Below are positions 51,625 to 59,847 of a stretch of 64,000 nt of DNA, piece after piece. This stretch comes from Streptomyces sp. NBC_00576 (GTDB lineage Bacteria; Actinomycetota; Actinomycetes; Streptomycetales; Streptomycetaceae). Made by a program: the position numbers and the translations under genes. The DNA is taken from NCBI RefSeq assembly GCF_036345175.1, contig NZ_CP107780.1:10354001-10418000 (forward strand), written 5' to 3'. Each line of letters opens with the position of its first letter. Positions within the stretch are counted from its first letter, which is position 1. Under the pieces are notes generated by a model, which saw only the letters and a program-made list of their open reading frames with translations, was not told the origin of the DNA and ran no database searches.

Positions 51625-51653
51625 AAAAGTGAAGAGTGTTGTTCACGCTTACT

Positions 51654-51668
51654 GAAAATCTCATTCTC
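51654..51668. promoter_or_regulatory. TetR-type operator candidate, third copy
   Basis: GAAAAT-CTC-ATTCTC, 11 of 12 arm positions identical to the GAGAAT-N3-ATTCTC core at 49660-49674, in the promoter region of the lost hydratase gene. Confidence 0.45.
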
Positions 51669-51710
51669 GTACAGGCGTGGCTCGGCCCGGGAGGGGGCAG
51701 GAGCGCCCTG

Positions 51711-52481
51711 TCAGTCGTCGCCCGGTTCGGGCAACTCCACCCGCTGCCGCTGGTCCACCTCGGCCGCCGCGCGGGCGAACCCGCAGACGTGCCGAGTCAT
51801 CCGCCGCATCGCCGCGGGGCCGTCCTGCGCCCGGATCGCCTCGGTGATCCGGGCATGGGCACGGGTGGTGACCTCGCGGATCTCCGCGTCCATGAACTGG
51901 TCGATGTCCGTGGCGGCGTAGATCGACTGGGAGAGCGCGGTCATGAAACCGATCAGCAGCTCGTTGTCGCCGGCCTTCGCCACCGCGGTGTGCCAGCGGA
52001 CGTTGGCCCGCAGAAAACGCGGAATGTCGTCGTCGGCGGTCACCAACTCGGCGTGCGCCGCGTCGAGTTCGGCGAGGTCGGCCGCCGTACGCCGCTTCGC
52101 GGCCAGTGCCGCGCACGTCGGCTCGATAGCCTCGCGTGTCTCGTGCAGCGCCTCAAGGCGGATCTGCTGGCCCCGGATGACCAGCCGTACCGTGTTCGCC
52201 ACCGACTCGTGGCCCGGTCGGTGCACGAAGGCACCGCCGCCGCGCCCCGGCCTGATCCGCACCAGCCGTTCGACTTCGAGGATGCGCAGCGCCTCGCGCA
52301 CCGTCGCCCGGCTCAGCCCCGTCTGCTCGACCAGCTGACGCTCCGGCGGCAGCGCCATGCCCTCGGTGAACTCGCCGGAGAGGATCCGCTCACGCACCTC
52401 GGCGGCCAGCACGTCCGACGCCTTGGGCACCCTCACCACGTCGAAGCGCGGGTCACTGGCGGAATGTCCGGCGCTCTGCAC
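51711..52481 (-). CDS. GntR-family regulator, FCD (FadR) subfamily
   Basis: 256 residues, GTG start at 52481. Winged HTH LAAEVRERILSGEFTEGMAL, PPERQLVEQTGLSRATVREALRILEVE in parts, then an FCD ligand domain (about 90-245) with the metal-binding Asp/His set visible in RANVRWHTAVAKAGDNELL and TRAHARITEAIRAQD. FCD regulators of this kind bind GGTnnnACC palindromes, two of which flank this gene at 51616 and 53929. Its natural effector was probably an intermediate of the degraded pathway. The gene itself is intact. Confidence 0.88.
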   Translation of the reverse strand: MQSAGHSASDPRFDVVRVPKASDVLAAEVRERILSGEFTEGMALPPERQLVEQTGLSRATVREALRILEVERLVRIRPGRGGGAFVHRPGHESVANTVRLVIRGQQIRLEALHETREAIEPTCAALAAKRRTAADLAELDAAHAELVTADDDIPRFLRANVRWHTAVAKAGDNELLIGFMTALSQSIYAATDIDQFMDAEIREVTTRAHARITEAIRAQDGPAAMRRMTRHVCGFARAAAEVDQRQRVELPEPGDD

Positions 52482-52723
52482 GGGTCAGGCCTCTCGTCGA
52501 CGACACCACTTCGGCCGGACCATTCAATACGGGACCCGCGCTGCCTGTCACACGACAAGTCGCCTCGCCTGTCACCTTCACCGCCCCGCACGATCGGGTA
52601 AGTGCGTTCTGCGCGTTGCGAGAACCAAGCGCGTACATCGTGTCGAGCGAGAGTCCAGCTGACACACGCAACCTTGCTCTGCTGTCCCGAACCGGGCTGG
52701 TTCCAACTCGGCTGGGGGAGGGT

Positions 52724-53490
52724 TCACATGACCAGACCCCCGTCCACCGGCAGCACCTGCCCGGTGATGAACGACGCGGCGTCCGAGGCGAGGAAGACGA
52801 AACTCCCGGCGATCTCCTCGGGCGCCGCCCAGCGGCCCAGCGGGATGCGCGCGAGCATGGGCGCCGCGAACTTCTCGTTGGTGCGGATCGTCTCCGTCAT
52901 CGGCGTCGCGGCGAGCGGGGCCAGCGCGTTCACCAGGATCTGCCGGCGCGCCAGTTCACGCGCAAGTGACTTCGTGAGACCGATGATGCCCACCTTCGCC
53001 GCAGAGTAGTTCACCTGGCCGAGCGTCCCGACGAGACCGGCCGACGACGTGACGTTGATGATCCGCCCCTTGCCGTCCTCCGGGAGGTAGGGCAGCGCCG
53101 CCTGGGAGGTGTGGAAGGTCCCATCAGATGGATGTCGACGATCCGCCGGAAGTCGTCCTCCGCCAGATTGTCGAACATGGCGGGCGCGGTGACTCCCGCG
53201 TTGTTGACGACGATGTGGAGTGTCCCGTCCGCCAGTTCGGCCGCCCGCGCCGCTGCGGCATCTGCGGCGGCCCGGTCCCGTACGTCGAGGGCTGCGCTGT
53301 CCGCCGTCAGACCGGCGGCGCGGAAGTTCCCGGCGACGGCGGCAGCCGCTTCCCCGTCCACGTCCGTCACGAGCACGGCGGCACCGGCGCGGGCGAGCGC
53401 CTGGGCGACGGCGGCCCCGATACCGCCCGCCGCTCCGGTGACCAGAGCCGACCGGCCGGTGAGATCGAACAGTCCGCTGTTGTCGTTCAT
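52724..53490 (-). pseudogene. Frameshifted SDR (3-oxoacyl-ACP reductase type)
   Basis: Starts at ATG 53490 (GGAG 6 nt upstream): LTGRSALVTGAAGGIGAAVA, HIVVNNAGVTAP, EDDFRRIVDIHLMG. At about 53118-53122 one G seems lost from GGGACC, and the frame slips; the remainder continues in another frame as VNYSAAKVGIIGLTKSLARE to GQVLPVDGGLVM and the stop at 52724-52726. With one base restored the protein is a normal 255-residue SDR with Ser/Tyr/Lys active site. As given, it is broken in two. Lies downstream of the remnant acyl-CoA dehydrogenase on the same strand, 84 bp away. Confidence 0.8.
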
Positions 53491-53573
53491 GACCGACTCC
53501 CCGTCATCAGGATCATCAGGCTTCTGGCAAGCGATAACCGATGGACCATCAACCGACGCACCATCAGCGATGG

Positions 53574-53882
53574 TCAGTAACTCCTCGGCAGCCCCAGCAC
53601 ATGGGAGCCGAGATAGCTGAGGATCATTTCCTGGCTGATCGGTGCGATCCGCATCGCTCCGGAAGCAGCGTGGCCTCGGTGATGCCGAGCCCGTGGCCGC
53701 CGTGCTCCTCGGGGATGGTGAGCCCCAGCCAGCCAGCCGCCGCGCGCGACGACGTCGTAGAACTCGGCCGGGAACTCGTGGTCCCGGTCCTTCTCCATCC
53801 AGTACCGGTCGTCGAAGTCGCGCAGCAGCCCGGCGACGGCCTTGCGGATCGTTTCCTGATCCTCGGTCAGCTCGAAGTCCAC
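53574..53882 (-). pseudogene. Internally deleted acyl-CoA dehydrogenase
   Basis: Start taken as GTG 53882 (GGGAGG 10 nt upstream; a TTG at 53927 is in frame). The first 60 residues are a normal acyl-CoA dehydrogenase N-terminus (DFELTEDQETIRKAVAGLL, WMEKDRDHEFPAEFYDVVAR, GGWL). Then a 4-bp duplication (CCAG, about 53725-53737) shifts the frame before LTIPEEHGGHGLGITEATLL. At about 53652-53664 the sequence jumps to the family's extreme C-terminus, RIAPISQEMILSYLGSHVLG then LPRSY and the stop. About 280 residues of the catalytic core are missing. The frame shift and deletion happen to leave one open frame, so software may call it a small intact gene. Confidence 0.8.
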
Positions 53883-53928
53883 AGTTCGAACGCCTCCCGC
53901 AGCCTCGGTGGCGTCGAAACATATCAAA

Positions 53929-53937
53929 GGTCAGACC
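53929..53937. promoter_or_regulatory. GntR/FadR-type operator candidate, copy 2 (GGTCAGACC)
   Basis: AAA-GGTCAGACC-GAAG, 46 bp before the GTG of the acyl-CoA dehydrogenase remnant. Identical core to the site at 51616-51624. Confidence 0.55.
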
Positions 53938-54068
53938 GAAGTAGTAGACGGGTTCCGGTGGTTGAGGTGCGGGTGTGCCGGGTGTGCTGACTTCATGCCG
54001 GGCTTCGTGATGTCATGCCCCTGCCGATCGAGTCATCGAGTCGCCGAGTTCATGAAGGGCCCCCGTAA

Positions 54069-55439
54069 ATGCGAACCCCCCGCACCGCTCTGCTCACGGC
54101 AACAGCCGCACTGGCAGCGGTAGTTGTCGCCCCCGCGCCGCCCGCCCTGGCCGCCCCGGTTCCGGCCGCCGGCGCCTACTACGTCCAGAGCGCCACCACC
54201 GGACTCAACGCCGCCGACGACGCCGGAGCCGTCGAACAGCACAGACCCAAGGGCAACGAGGACCACCAGCAGTGGACCCTGCGCGCGAGCGGAACCTCGT
54301 ACCTCCTGGAGAGCGTCGACACCGCGGGCAGCTGTCTCGGCCGCTCCGGTGACCAGGTCAGGACCGTCGCCTGTACGAGCGCCGACGCGGCCTGGGAGAT
54401 CACCCCCTCCGGCACCGACCAGTACACCCTCAAGGCCCCGGGAACCACCCGCTATCTGACGGTCGCCGCCAAGCCGTCCGGCGCCAACTACCCCGACCAG
54501 CTGGCCATCGGCGGCTCGGGCAGCCTGGCCGCCTGGTACCTCACCCCGGTCGCCACCACCGTCGCCCCGATGCCGTCCGCCGACCAACGGACCCTGGACC
54601 AGGTCACGTTCCTCACTGCCCACAACGCCTACGCCAACGGCGTCGACGGCGGTTTCGCCCCGCCCTTCGTCAACCTCGTCCCGAACCAGGCGCGCGGCAT
54701 CAACCAGCAACTCACCGACGGTGTACGGGGGTTCATGCTGGACATCCACCAGACCTCCGACGGCGCGATCCTCTGCCACAACAGCTGCACCCTCGTCGGC
54801 AGCCCCGTCGCCCTCTGGGTCGACCTCCAGCGGATGGTCGACTTCCTCAAGCAGAACCCCACCCAGGTCGTCACCGTCTTCCTGGAGGACTACGTCGATC
54901 CGGGCGTCCTGCGCGGTGAACTCGCCCGCGTCAGCGGCCTGTCGGACGTCCTGTACCGGCCAGACCAGACCGGCGTACGGCAGAACGGCTGGCCGAAGAT
55001 CGCCGATCTCATCGCCGCCGACGACCGGCTGCTGATCTTCACCGACCACAGCCGCTCCGCCGACCAGAGTGCCGGACTCACCCGGGACACCTTCGGCGTG
55101 ATGTACCAGCGCGAGTGGACCGTGGAGAACTACTGGTCAATGGGCGGCGGCCTCGGCTCCTCGGACTGGTCCTGCTACAGCCGCTGGTACGGCGCCGACT
55201 CCAACACCCCGCTGACCCGCACCGAGGGCGCCTTCAAGCCCCTCTTCGTCATGAACCACTTCCGGGACGTGGCGATCGCCTCCACGGCGACGACCGACAA
55301 CACCAAACTCGCCGACCGGGCCCAGCGGTTCTGTCAGCCGGCCGCCCGCAAGAAGCCCAACTTCCTTGCCGTGGACCGCTACGACCTCGGCAACTCCTCC
55401 TCGGCGGTGGCCACGCTGAACACCTACGTCTATCCGTAA
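54069..55439 (+). CDS. Secreted PI-PLC-like phosphodiesterase with N-terminal lectin-like domain
   Basis: 456 residues. Signal peptide RTPRTALLTATAALAAVVVA then PAPPALA. Residues about 35-165 look like a ricin-type/beta-trefoil domain (YYVQSATTGLNAADDAG, DHQQWTLRASGTSYLLESV). The catalytic X domain follows: LTAHNAYANG with His185, GFMLDIHQ, ILCHNSC with His237, VTVFLEDY. The two histidines are the general acid/base of bacterial PI-PLC-like enzymes. Acts outside the cell on phosphoinositides or glycosyl-phosphatidyl compounds. It stands alone between the decayed block and an aldo/keto reductase. Confidence 0.88.
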   Translation: MRTPRTALLTATAALAAVVVAPAPPALAAPVPAAGAYYVQSATTGLNAADDAGAVEQHRPKGNEDHQQWTLRASGTSYLLESVDTAGSCLGRSGDQVRTVACTSADAAWEITPSGTDQYTLKAPGTTRYLTVAAKPSGANYPDQLAIGGSGSLAAWYLTPVATTVAPMPSADQRTLDQVTFLTAHNAYANGVDGGFAPPFVNLVPNQARGINQQLTDGVRGFMLDIHQTSDGAILCHNSCTLVGSPVALWVDLQRMVDFLKQNPTQVVTVFLEDYVDPGVLRGELARVSGLSDVLYRPDQTGVRQNGWPKIADLIAADDRLLIFTDHSRSADQSAGLTRDTFGVMYQREWTVENYWSMGGGLGSSDWSCYSRWYGADSNTPLTRTEGAFKPLFVMNHFRDVAIASTATTDNTKLADRAQRFCQPAARKKPNFLAVDRYDLGNSSSAVATLNTYVYP

Positions 55440-55445
55440 AGGGTG

Positions 55446-55491
55446 CCAAAGGAACGCTAAAAGGACGGCATAAGGACGCCAAAAGGGAGGC
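55446..55491. repeat. Imperfect 11-12 bp tandem repeat after the PLC gene
   Basis: Four units of the form CAAAAGGACG-like sequence (CCAAAGGAACG, CTAAAAGGACGG, CATAAGGACGC, CAAAAGGGAGG) in the 96-bp gap before the aldo/keto reductase. Purine-rich and repeats the AAGGA word at each unit. Confidence 0.7.
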
Positions 55492-55535
55492 TCCAGCGCC
55501 GGTCCGGAGCCCGGGGCGCGTGCGAGACTCCGTCG

Positions 55536-56435
55536 ATGACTTCGGAGACGATCACCGCGGACGCCGCGGGTACCTGGAAGCTCGGCGATCTCACCGTCAA
55601 CCGGCTCGGATTCGGAGCCATGCGGCTCACCGGTAGCGCGGCCTTCCACCTCGGCACGCCCAGCGATCGCGAACGGTCGCTGGCCGTGCTGAGGAAGGCT
55701 GTCGAACTCGGCGTCAACCACATCGACACCGCCGCCTTCTACTTCTCCGCACTGCGCTCCGCCAACGAACTCATCAACAGCGCGCTCGCCCCGTACGGGG
55801 ACGAACTCGTCATCGTCACCAAGGTCGGCCCCTACCGCGACTACTCGGGGGAGTGGGCCACCTCCGCCCGTCCCGACCAACTGCGCGGCCACGTCGAGGA
55901 GAACCTGCGCCAACTCGGCCGAGACCACCTCGACGTCGTAAACCTGCGCCGCATGGACCAGGACTCCGTCGCCGAGCACTTCGGAGCGCTCGCCGAACTG
56001 CGCGAGGCCGGCCTGATCCGCCACCTCGGCATCTCCGGCGTCGAGCCGAAGCACCTCGCCGAGGCGCAGGCGATCGCCCCGGTCGTGTGCGTGCAGAACC
56101 GGTACGCGCTGGATCGTCCCGACCCGGAGGGCGACGAACTCATGCGCCTGTGCGGGGAGTCGGGCATCGCCTTCGTGCCCTTCTTCGCCGTCGCGGGCAG
56201 CGGGGGAGCCCGGGGTGCCACCGACACCCACGACGACGCGGTCCTTGCCGTCGCCGGCGCGCACGACGCGAGCCCCGCCCAGGTGCGGCTCGCCTGGAGC
56301 CTGCACCAGGGGGCGCATGTGCTTGCCATCCCGGGCACGGGCAACCCGGAACACGTGGCGGACAACGTGGCGGCGGGCGGACTGCGGTTGACGGACGACG
56401 AGTTGGCCAGGCTCGGCGCCTCACATCGCCCGTAA
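55536..56435 (+). CDS. Aldo/keto reductase
   Basis: 299 residues, ATG 55536. (beta/alpha)8 NADPH-dependent reductase: LGFGAMRLTG, HIDTAAFYFS (catalytic Asp and Tyr), IVTKVG (catalytic Lys). The usual histidine of the tetrad is replaced: the segment reads LDVVNLRRMDQ, as in YdbC-type reductases acting on pyridoxal-like or small aldehydes. C-terminal cofactor loop VLAIPGTGNPEHVADN is normal. No operon partners. Confidence 0.88.
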   Translation: MTSETITADAAGTWKLGDLTVNRLGFGAMRLTGSAAFHLGTPSDRERSLAVLRKAVELGVNHIDTAAFYFSALRSANELINSALAPYGDELVIVTKVGPYRDYSGEWATSARPDQLRGHVEENLRQLGRDHLDVVNLRRMDQDSVAEHFGALAELREAGLIRHLGISGVEPKHLAEAQAIAPVVCVQNRYALDRPDPEGDELMRLCGESGIAFVPFFAVAGSGGARGATDTHDDAVLAVAGAHDASPAQVRLAWSLHQGAHVLAIPGTGNPEHVADNVAAGGLRLTDDELARLGASHRP

Positions 56436-56645
56436 TCACCGTCAAATGCCCCTTACCGGCTGGTGGTTACACGTGTGTAAGAGCTTTACGTGAAACCCCG
56501 GCCGGGCCTCCCGGTGGCGTGGATCTTGTCGGTACGGTCCTGCCTTGTGTGCACCGGGAAGCCGTCAACGCCTGGTCTACGCGCGCAGATTCGTCACCCG
56601 CACCGCCTTCCCCCAGCTCTCCCCCCACCCATGGAGGAATGCCAG

Positions 56646-57605
56646 ATGTACGCCATCACCGGGTCCCGGCACAGAATCACCTCGGCCCTGGCCGTGCTCG
56701 GCCTGATCGCCACCGGCGTCGCCGTCCAGGCCACCGTCACCGCGACCACCGCTACCGCCGCGACCGCGGCCACCCCGCATCGCATCCTCTTCGACAACGC
56801 CCACGCCGAGACGGCCGGCAACGCCGACTGGATCATCTCCAGCAGCCAGCCCAACCCGCTCTCGGAGGACTCCGCCCCCTCCGGCGAGACCGACTGGACC
56901 GGCGCGCTCTCCTCCTGGGGCGTCGCCCTCCAGCAGACCGGTGACTACAGCCTCAAGACGCTGCCCTCGGGCTCCGCCCTCGCCTACGGCGGCTCCACGG
57001 CGACCGACCTGGCGAACTTCGACACGCTGGTGCTGCCTGAGCCCAACACGCTGTTCACCACGGCCGAGAAGACCGCCATCATGAAGTTCGTCCAGAACGG
57101 CGGCGGACTGTTCATGATCTCCGACCACACCGGCGCCGACCGTAACAACGACGGCGAGGACGCGGTCGAGATCCTCAACGACCTGATGACCAACAACAGC
57201 GTCGACTCCACCGACCCGTTCGGCTTCTCCATCGACTCCCTGAGCATCAGCTCCGGTTATCCGGCCGCCGTCAGTGCCGCCTCGAACCCGGTCCTGCACG
57301 GCACCTTCGGCACGGTCACCAAGAGCCTCATCGCCAGCGGTACGACGGCCACCCTCAAGCCCGCCGACAACTCCGCCGTGAAGGGACTGCTCTACCGCTC
57401 CGGCTATTCCGGCAACACCGGCGCCTTCTTCCTGACCAGCACCTTCGGCAGCGGCCGGATCGCGTTCTGGGGCGACAGCTCCCCGATCGACGACGGCACC
57501 GGCCAGTCCGGCAACACCCTCTACGACGGCTGGAACGACACCGGCGCCACCAATGGGCCCCTCGCCCTCAACGCCACGGCCTGGCTCGCGGGCGCGAGCA
57601 GCTGA
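56646..57605 (+). CDS. Secreted protein with GATase-like fold, function unknown
   Basis: 319 residues from ATG 56646 with GGAGG 8 nt upstream. Signal peptide (RITSALAVLGLIATGVAVQA, then TATAATA). The mature part begins with HRILFDNAHAETAGNADWII and contains LVLPEPNTLFTTAEKTAIM and FVQNGGGLFMISDHTGADRN, a class-I glutamine amidotransferase/DUF4350-like arrangement, followed by NNDGEDA which resembles a calcium loop (D-x-N-x-D-G). No catalytic Cys is at the elbow, so amidotransferase activity is unlikely. Similar exported proteins are common in Streptomyces. The 210-bp upstream region is comparatively AT-rich and includes an ACACGTGT palindrome at 56470. Confidence 0.7.
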   Translation: MYAITGSRHRITSALAVLGLIATGVAVQATVTATTATAATAATPHRILFDNAHAETAGNADWIISSSQPNPLSEDSAPSGETDWTGALSSWGVALQQTGDYSLKTLPSGSALAYGGSTATDLANFDTLVLPEPNTLFTTAEKTAIMKFVQNGGGLFMISDHTGADRNNDGEDAVEILNDLMTNNSVDSTDPFGFSIDSLSISSGYPAAVSAASNPVLHGTFGTVTKSLIASGTTATLKPADNSAVKGLLYRSGYSGNTGAFFLTSTFGSGRIAFWGDSSPIDDGTGQSGNTLYDGWNDTGATNGPLALNATAWLAGASS

Positions 57606-57626
57606 CGTACCGGACCGGGAGGGTCT

Positions 57627-57659
57627 GGGCGGGCCCGGGGAAACTCCCCGGGCCCGCCC
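57627..57659. terminator. Bidirectional terminator
   Basis: Perfect 15-bp inverted repeat (57627-57641 and 57645-57659), loop AAC, between the secreted protein gene and the convergent dienelactone hydrolase gene. Confidence 0.85.
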
Positions 57660-57682
57660 ACCATCGCGTCAGGCACCCGCGT

Positions 57683-58390
57683 TCAGCGCACCCGCTCCTT
57701 CAGGAACGGCACCGTGCTCTCCCATGCCCGGGCCGCCGACTCGGCGTCGTACACCGGGCGGGCGTCGTTGAAGAAGGCGTGGTCGGCCGGGTAGACGCGC
57801 AGGTCCGCAGCGATACCGGACTGCTGCTTGATGGCCTCGCGCAGCGGATCCAGGCTCTCCACCGGGATACTCGCGTCGTGCTCGCCGTAGTGGCCCAGCA
57901 CCTCGGCCTTGAGGCCCGAGAAGTCGGGCAGTTCGCCCCGGATCACACCGTAGAACGGTACGGCGGCGCTGACCCGCGGGTCGGCCGCGGCCTGGTAGAG
58001 CACGAAGTCGCCACCCATGCAGAAGCCGACCGAGCCGACCGTCTCCGAGGTGACCTCCGGTCGCGCCAGCAGGTAGTCGACCGCGCCGGAGAGCAGTTCG
58101 ACACCCTTCGGCACCGGCAGTGCCTGCATCATGCGCAGCGCCTCCTCGCTCTCGTGCGCCACATTGCCGCCGTAGAGGTCGGGGGCGAGGGCGACGAAGC
58201 CCTCCTGCGCGAGCCGGTCGGTGACGTCCGCGATGTGGTCGGTCAGGCCCCACCACTCCTGGATGACGATGACGCCGGGCCCGCTGCTGGACGGAGGCAG
58301 CGCCAGATATCCGTGCGCGGTGCTGTCAGCGCTGGGAAACGTCACGTTCTGGTGGGAGGGCGATCCGGTCGGCTTCGGCAGCTCGGACAT
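57683..58390 (-). CDS. Dienelactone hydrolase family protein
   Basis: 235 residues from ATG 58390 (GGAG 9 nt upstream); the frame extends into the PAP2 gene and is not used. DLH-type alpha/beta hydrolase: VIVIQEWWGL, nucleophile Cys124 in GFCMGGDF, LGHYGEHDASIP (Asp) and YPADHAFFND (His). Cytosolic. Dienelactone hydrolases open lactones in chloroaromatic degradation, but most actinomycete members have other, unknown ester substrates; no aromatic cluster is present. The start lies inside the end of the PAP2 gene (65-nt overlap), implying coupling. Confidence 0.88.
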   Translation of the reverse strand: MSELPKPTGSPSHQNVTFPSADSTAHGYLALPPSSSGPGVIVIQEWWGLTDHIADVTDRLAQEGFVALAPDLYGGNVAHESEEALRMMQALPVPKGVELLSGAVDYLLARPEVTSETVGSVGFCMGGDFVLYQAAADPRVSAAVPFYGVIRGELPDFSGLKAEVLGHYGEHDASIPVESLDPLREAIKQQSGIAADLRVYPADHAFFNDARPVYDAESAARAWESTVPFLKERVR

Positions 58391-59207
58391 GGCAGTCAAC
58401 TCCAGGAAGTGCAGCGCTCGGTGGTGGTGCGCCGCAGTCGGACTCCGACGCGATCTCCACCTTGCCACGTGTGAACTCGGCCGCTGGTCCCGGCCCCGGT
58501 ATGCCGGGTGACAGCACCCCACGCGGCACATTTCCGTCGCCGCGCAGCACGTCCGCCCACGCGTCCGGGGCGAGGCGCGCCACTCCGTACGCCACCAGGC
58601 CCAGCCACCACACGGCGAACAGCCAGCCGCCGACGACGTCCGAGAACCAGTGGACGCCCAGATAGACCCGGCTCAGCCCGACCAGCACAGCCCAGCAGCC
58701 GACCGCGGCGGCGATCAGGCGCCGGCCGCGCGGGGCCCGTATCCAGACGGCCAGGACGAGCAGTCCGGCGGTGACGGCCGATGTGGTGGTGTGGCCCGAG
58801 GGGAACGACCAGTGGCCGGCGTCCGTCGCCCAGTGCGCCACGTCGGGGCGGGGCCGGGACAGCAGCGCCATCACCGAGAATCGCACGGCCTGGGCGGTGA
58901 CCAGGCAGGCGAGGCAGGCGGCGGCTGCCTGGATCCGCTGCCGCGCGGTCCGGCCGAGCAGGAATCCGGCGAGGGCGACCAGGGCGTACGGAACGAAGCC
59001 CGTGCCGGTGTGGGTCACCAGCCGGGCGAGGGTGACGGCCAGGTCCGGGCGGTGGGCGAGCGACCACTCCAGCAGATCGCGGTCGCCGAAGAGGGTGCCG
59101 CCGCCCTGGGCCACGACCGTGACGGCGAGCAGCGCCAGCAGCACAAAGGCGACCAGGCTCCCCAGCACGGGGTGGCCGGCCCTTGCGACGGCATGGTCAC
59201 GGTTCAC
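58326..59207 (-). CDS. PAP2-family membrane phosphatase
   Basis: 293 residues from GTG 59207. Six membrane helices with the three PAP2 motifs: RFSVMALLSRPRP, WSFPSGHTT and SRVYLGVHWFSDV, including all catalytic residues. Removes phosphate from lipid or isoprenyl (undecaprenyl) phosphates at the membrane. The C-terminal 50 residues run through the start of the dienelactone hydrolase gene and are hydrophilic (TRGKVEIASESDCG...), probably cytoplasmic. Weak ribosome site (CAGGT). Confidence 0.88.
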   Translation of the reverse strand: MNRDHAVARAGHPVLGSLVAFVLLALLAVTVVAQGGGTLFGDRDLLEWSLAHRPDLAVTLARLVTHTGTGFVPYALVALAGFLLGRTARQRIQAAAACLACLVTAQAVRFSVMALLSRPRPDVAHWATDAGHWSFPSGHTTTSAVTAGLLVLAVWIRAPRGRRLIAAAVGCWAVLVGLSRVYLGVHWFSDVVGGWLFAVWWLGLVAYGVARLAPDAWADVLRGDGNVPRGVLSPGIPGPGPAAEFTRGKVEIASESDCGAPPPSAALPGVDCHVRAAEADRIALPPERDVSQR

Positions 59208-59392
59208 ACCTGCTCGACGATCACGCCCCGGCGATCGTTCCCGCGCCCCGCGGATGCGGAGGAGATCACACGTGTGGGTGCGAAGGTGACACGCCTTGGG
59301 TGTTACGTATAACCTCACCCGTCAACCGCACGTGATTCGCGCGTCGGCCGAACCAGCCGCCACCCCACCACACCACCGGCCGAGGAAAGCCC

Positions 59393-59788
59393 ATGAGACG
59401 CATCGCCCTGGTCACCCTCGTCGTCGACGACTACGACGAGGCGATCCGCTTCTACACCGACGCGCTCGGCTTCCGGCTCGCCGAGGACACCCCGCGCCCC
59501 GACGGCTCCCGCTGGGTCGTCGTCGAGCCTGGCACCGGAGGAACCGGCACCGGCCTGGTGCTCGCCCGGGCCAAGGACGAGGACCAGCGTGCCCGGGTCG
59601 GCGACCAGACCGGCGGACGCGTGGGCTTCTTCCTGCACACCGACGACTTCGCCCGCGACCACGCCCGGATGAGCGCCGCCGGCGTGACCTTCCTGGAGGC
59701 GCCGCGCCATGAGCCGTACGGCTCGGTCGCCGTCTTCCAGGACCTGTACGGCAACCGCTGGGACCTCCTCCAGCCCGCCACCGACTGA
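59393..59788 (+). CDS. VOC-family (glyoxalase-like) protein
   Basis: 131 residues, GAGGAA 5-6 nt before the ATG. One vicinal-oxygen-chelate module: ALVTLVVDDYDEAIRFYTDA, WVVVEPGTGGTGTGLVLARA, GFFLHTDDFARDHARM, EPYGSVAVFQDLYGNRWDLL. Metal ligands can be traced to the Val/His/Glu positions but the first His is not conserved, so it could be a binding or resistance-type protein rather than glyoxalase I. 59 bp before the adenosine deaminase gene, and both have similar CCA-rich leaders. Confidence 0.85.
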   Translation: MRRIALVTLVVDDYDEAIRFYTDALGFRLAEDTPRPDGSRWVVVEPGTGGTGTGLVLARAKDEDQRARVGDQTGGRVGFFLHTDDFARDHARMSAAGVTFLEAPRHEPYGSVAVFQDLYGNRWDLLQPATD

Positions 59789-59847
59789 CCCACAGCACAC
59801 CACTCCACCACTCCACCGCACCACCACCTGCCGAGGAAACACCGCAC

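Noticed and set aside
52482..52723. Possible gene remnant between the GntR and SDR genes
   Set aside because: Translated all frames by eye; no recognisable protein family segment, so only a non-coding gap of 242 bp is supported.
56466..56479. ACACGTGT palindrome upstream of the secreted GATase-like gene
   Set aside because: An 8-bp palindrome alone is expected by chance at this frequency; no second copy seen.
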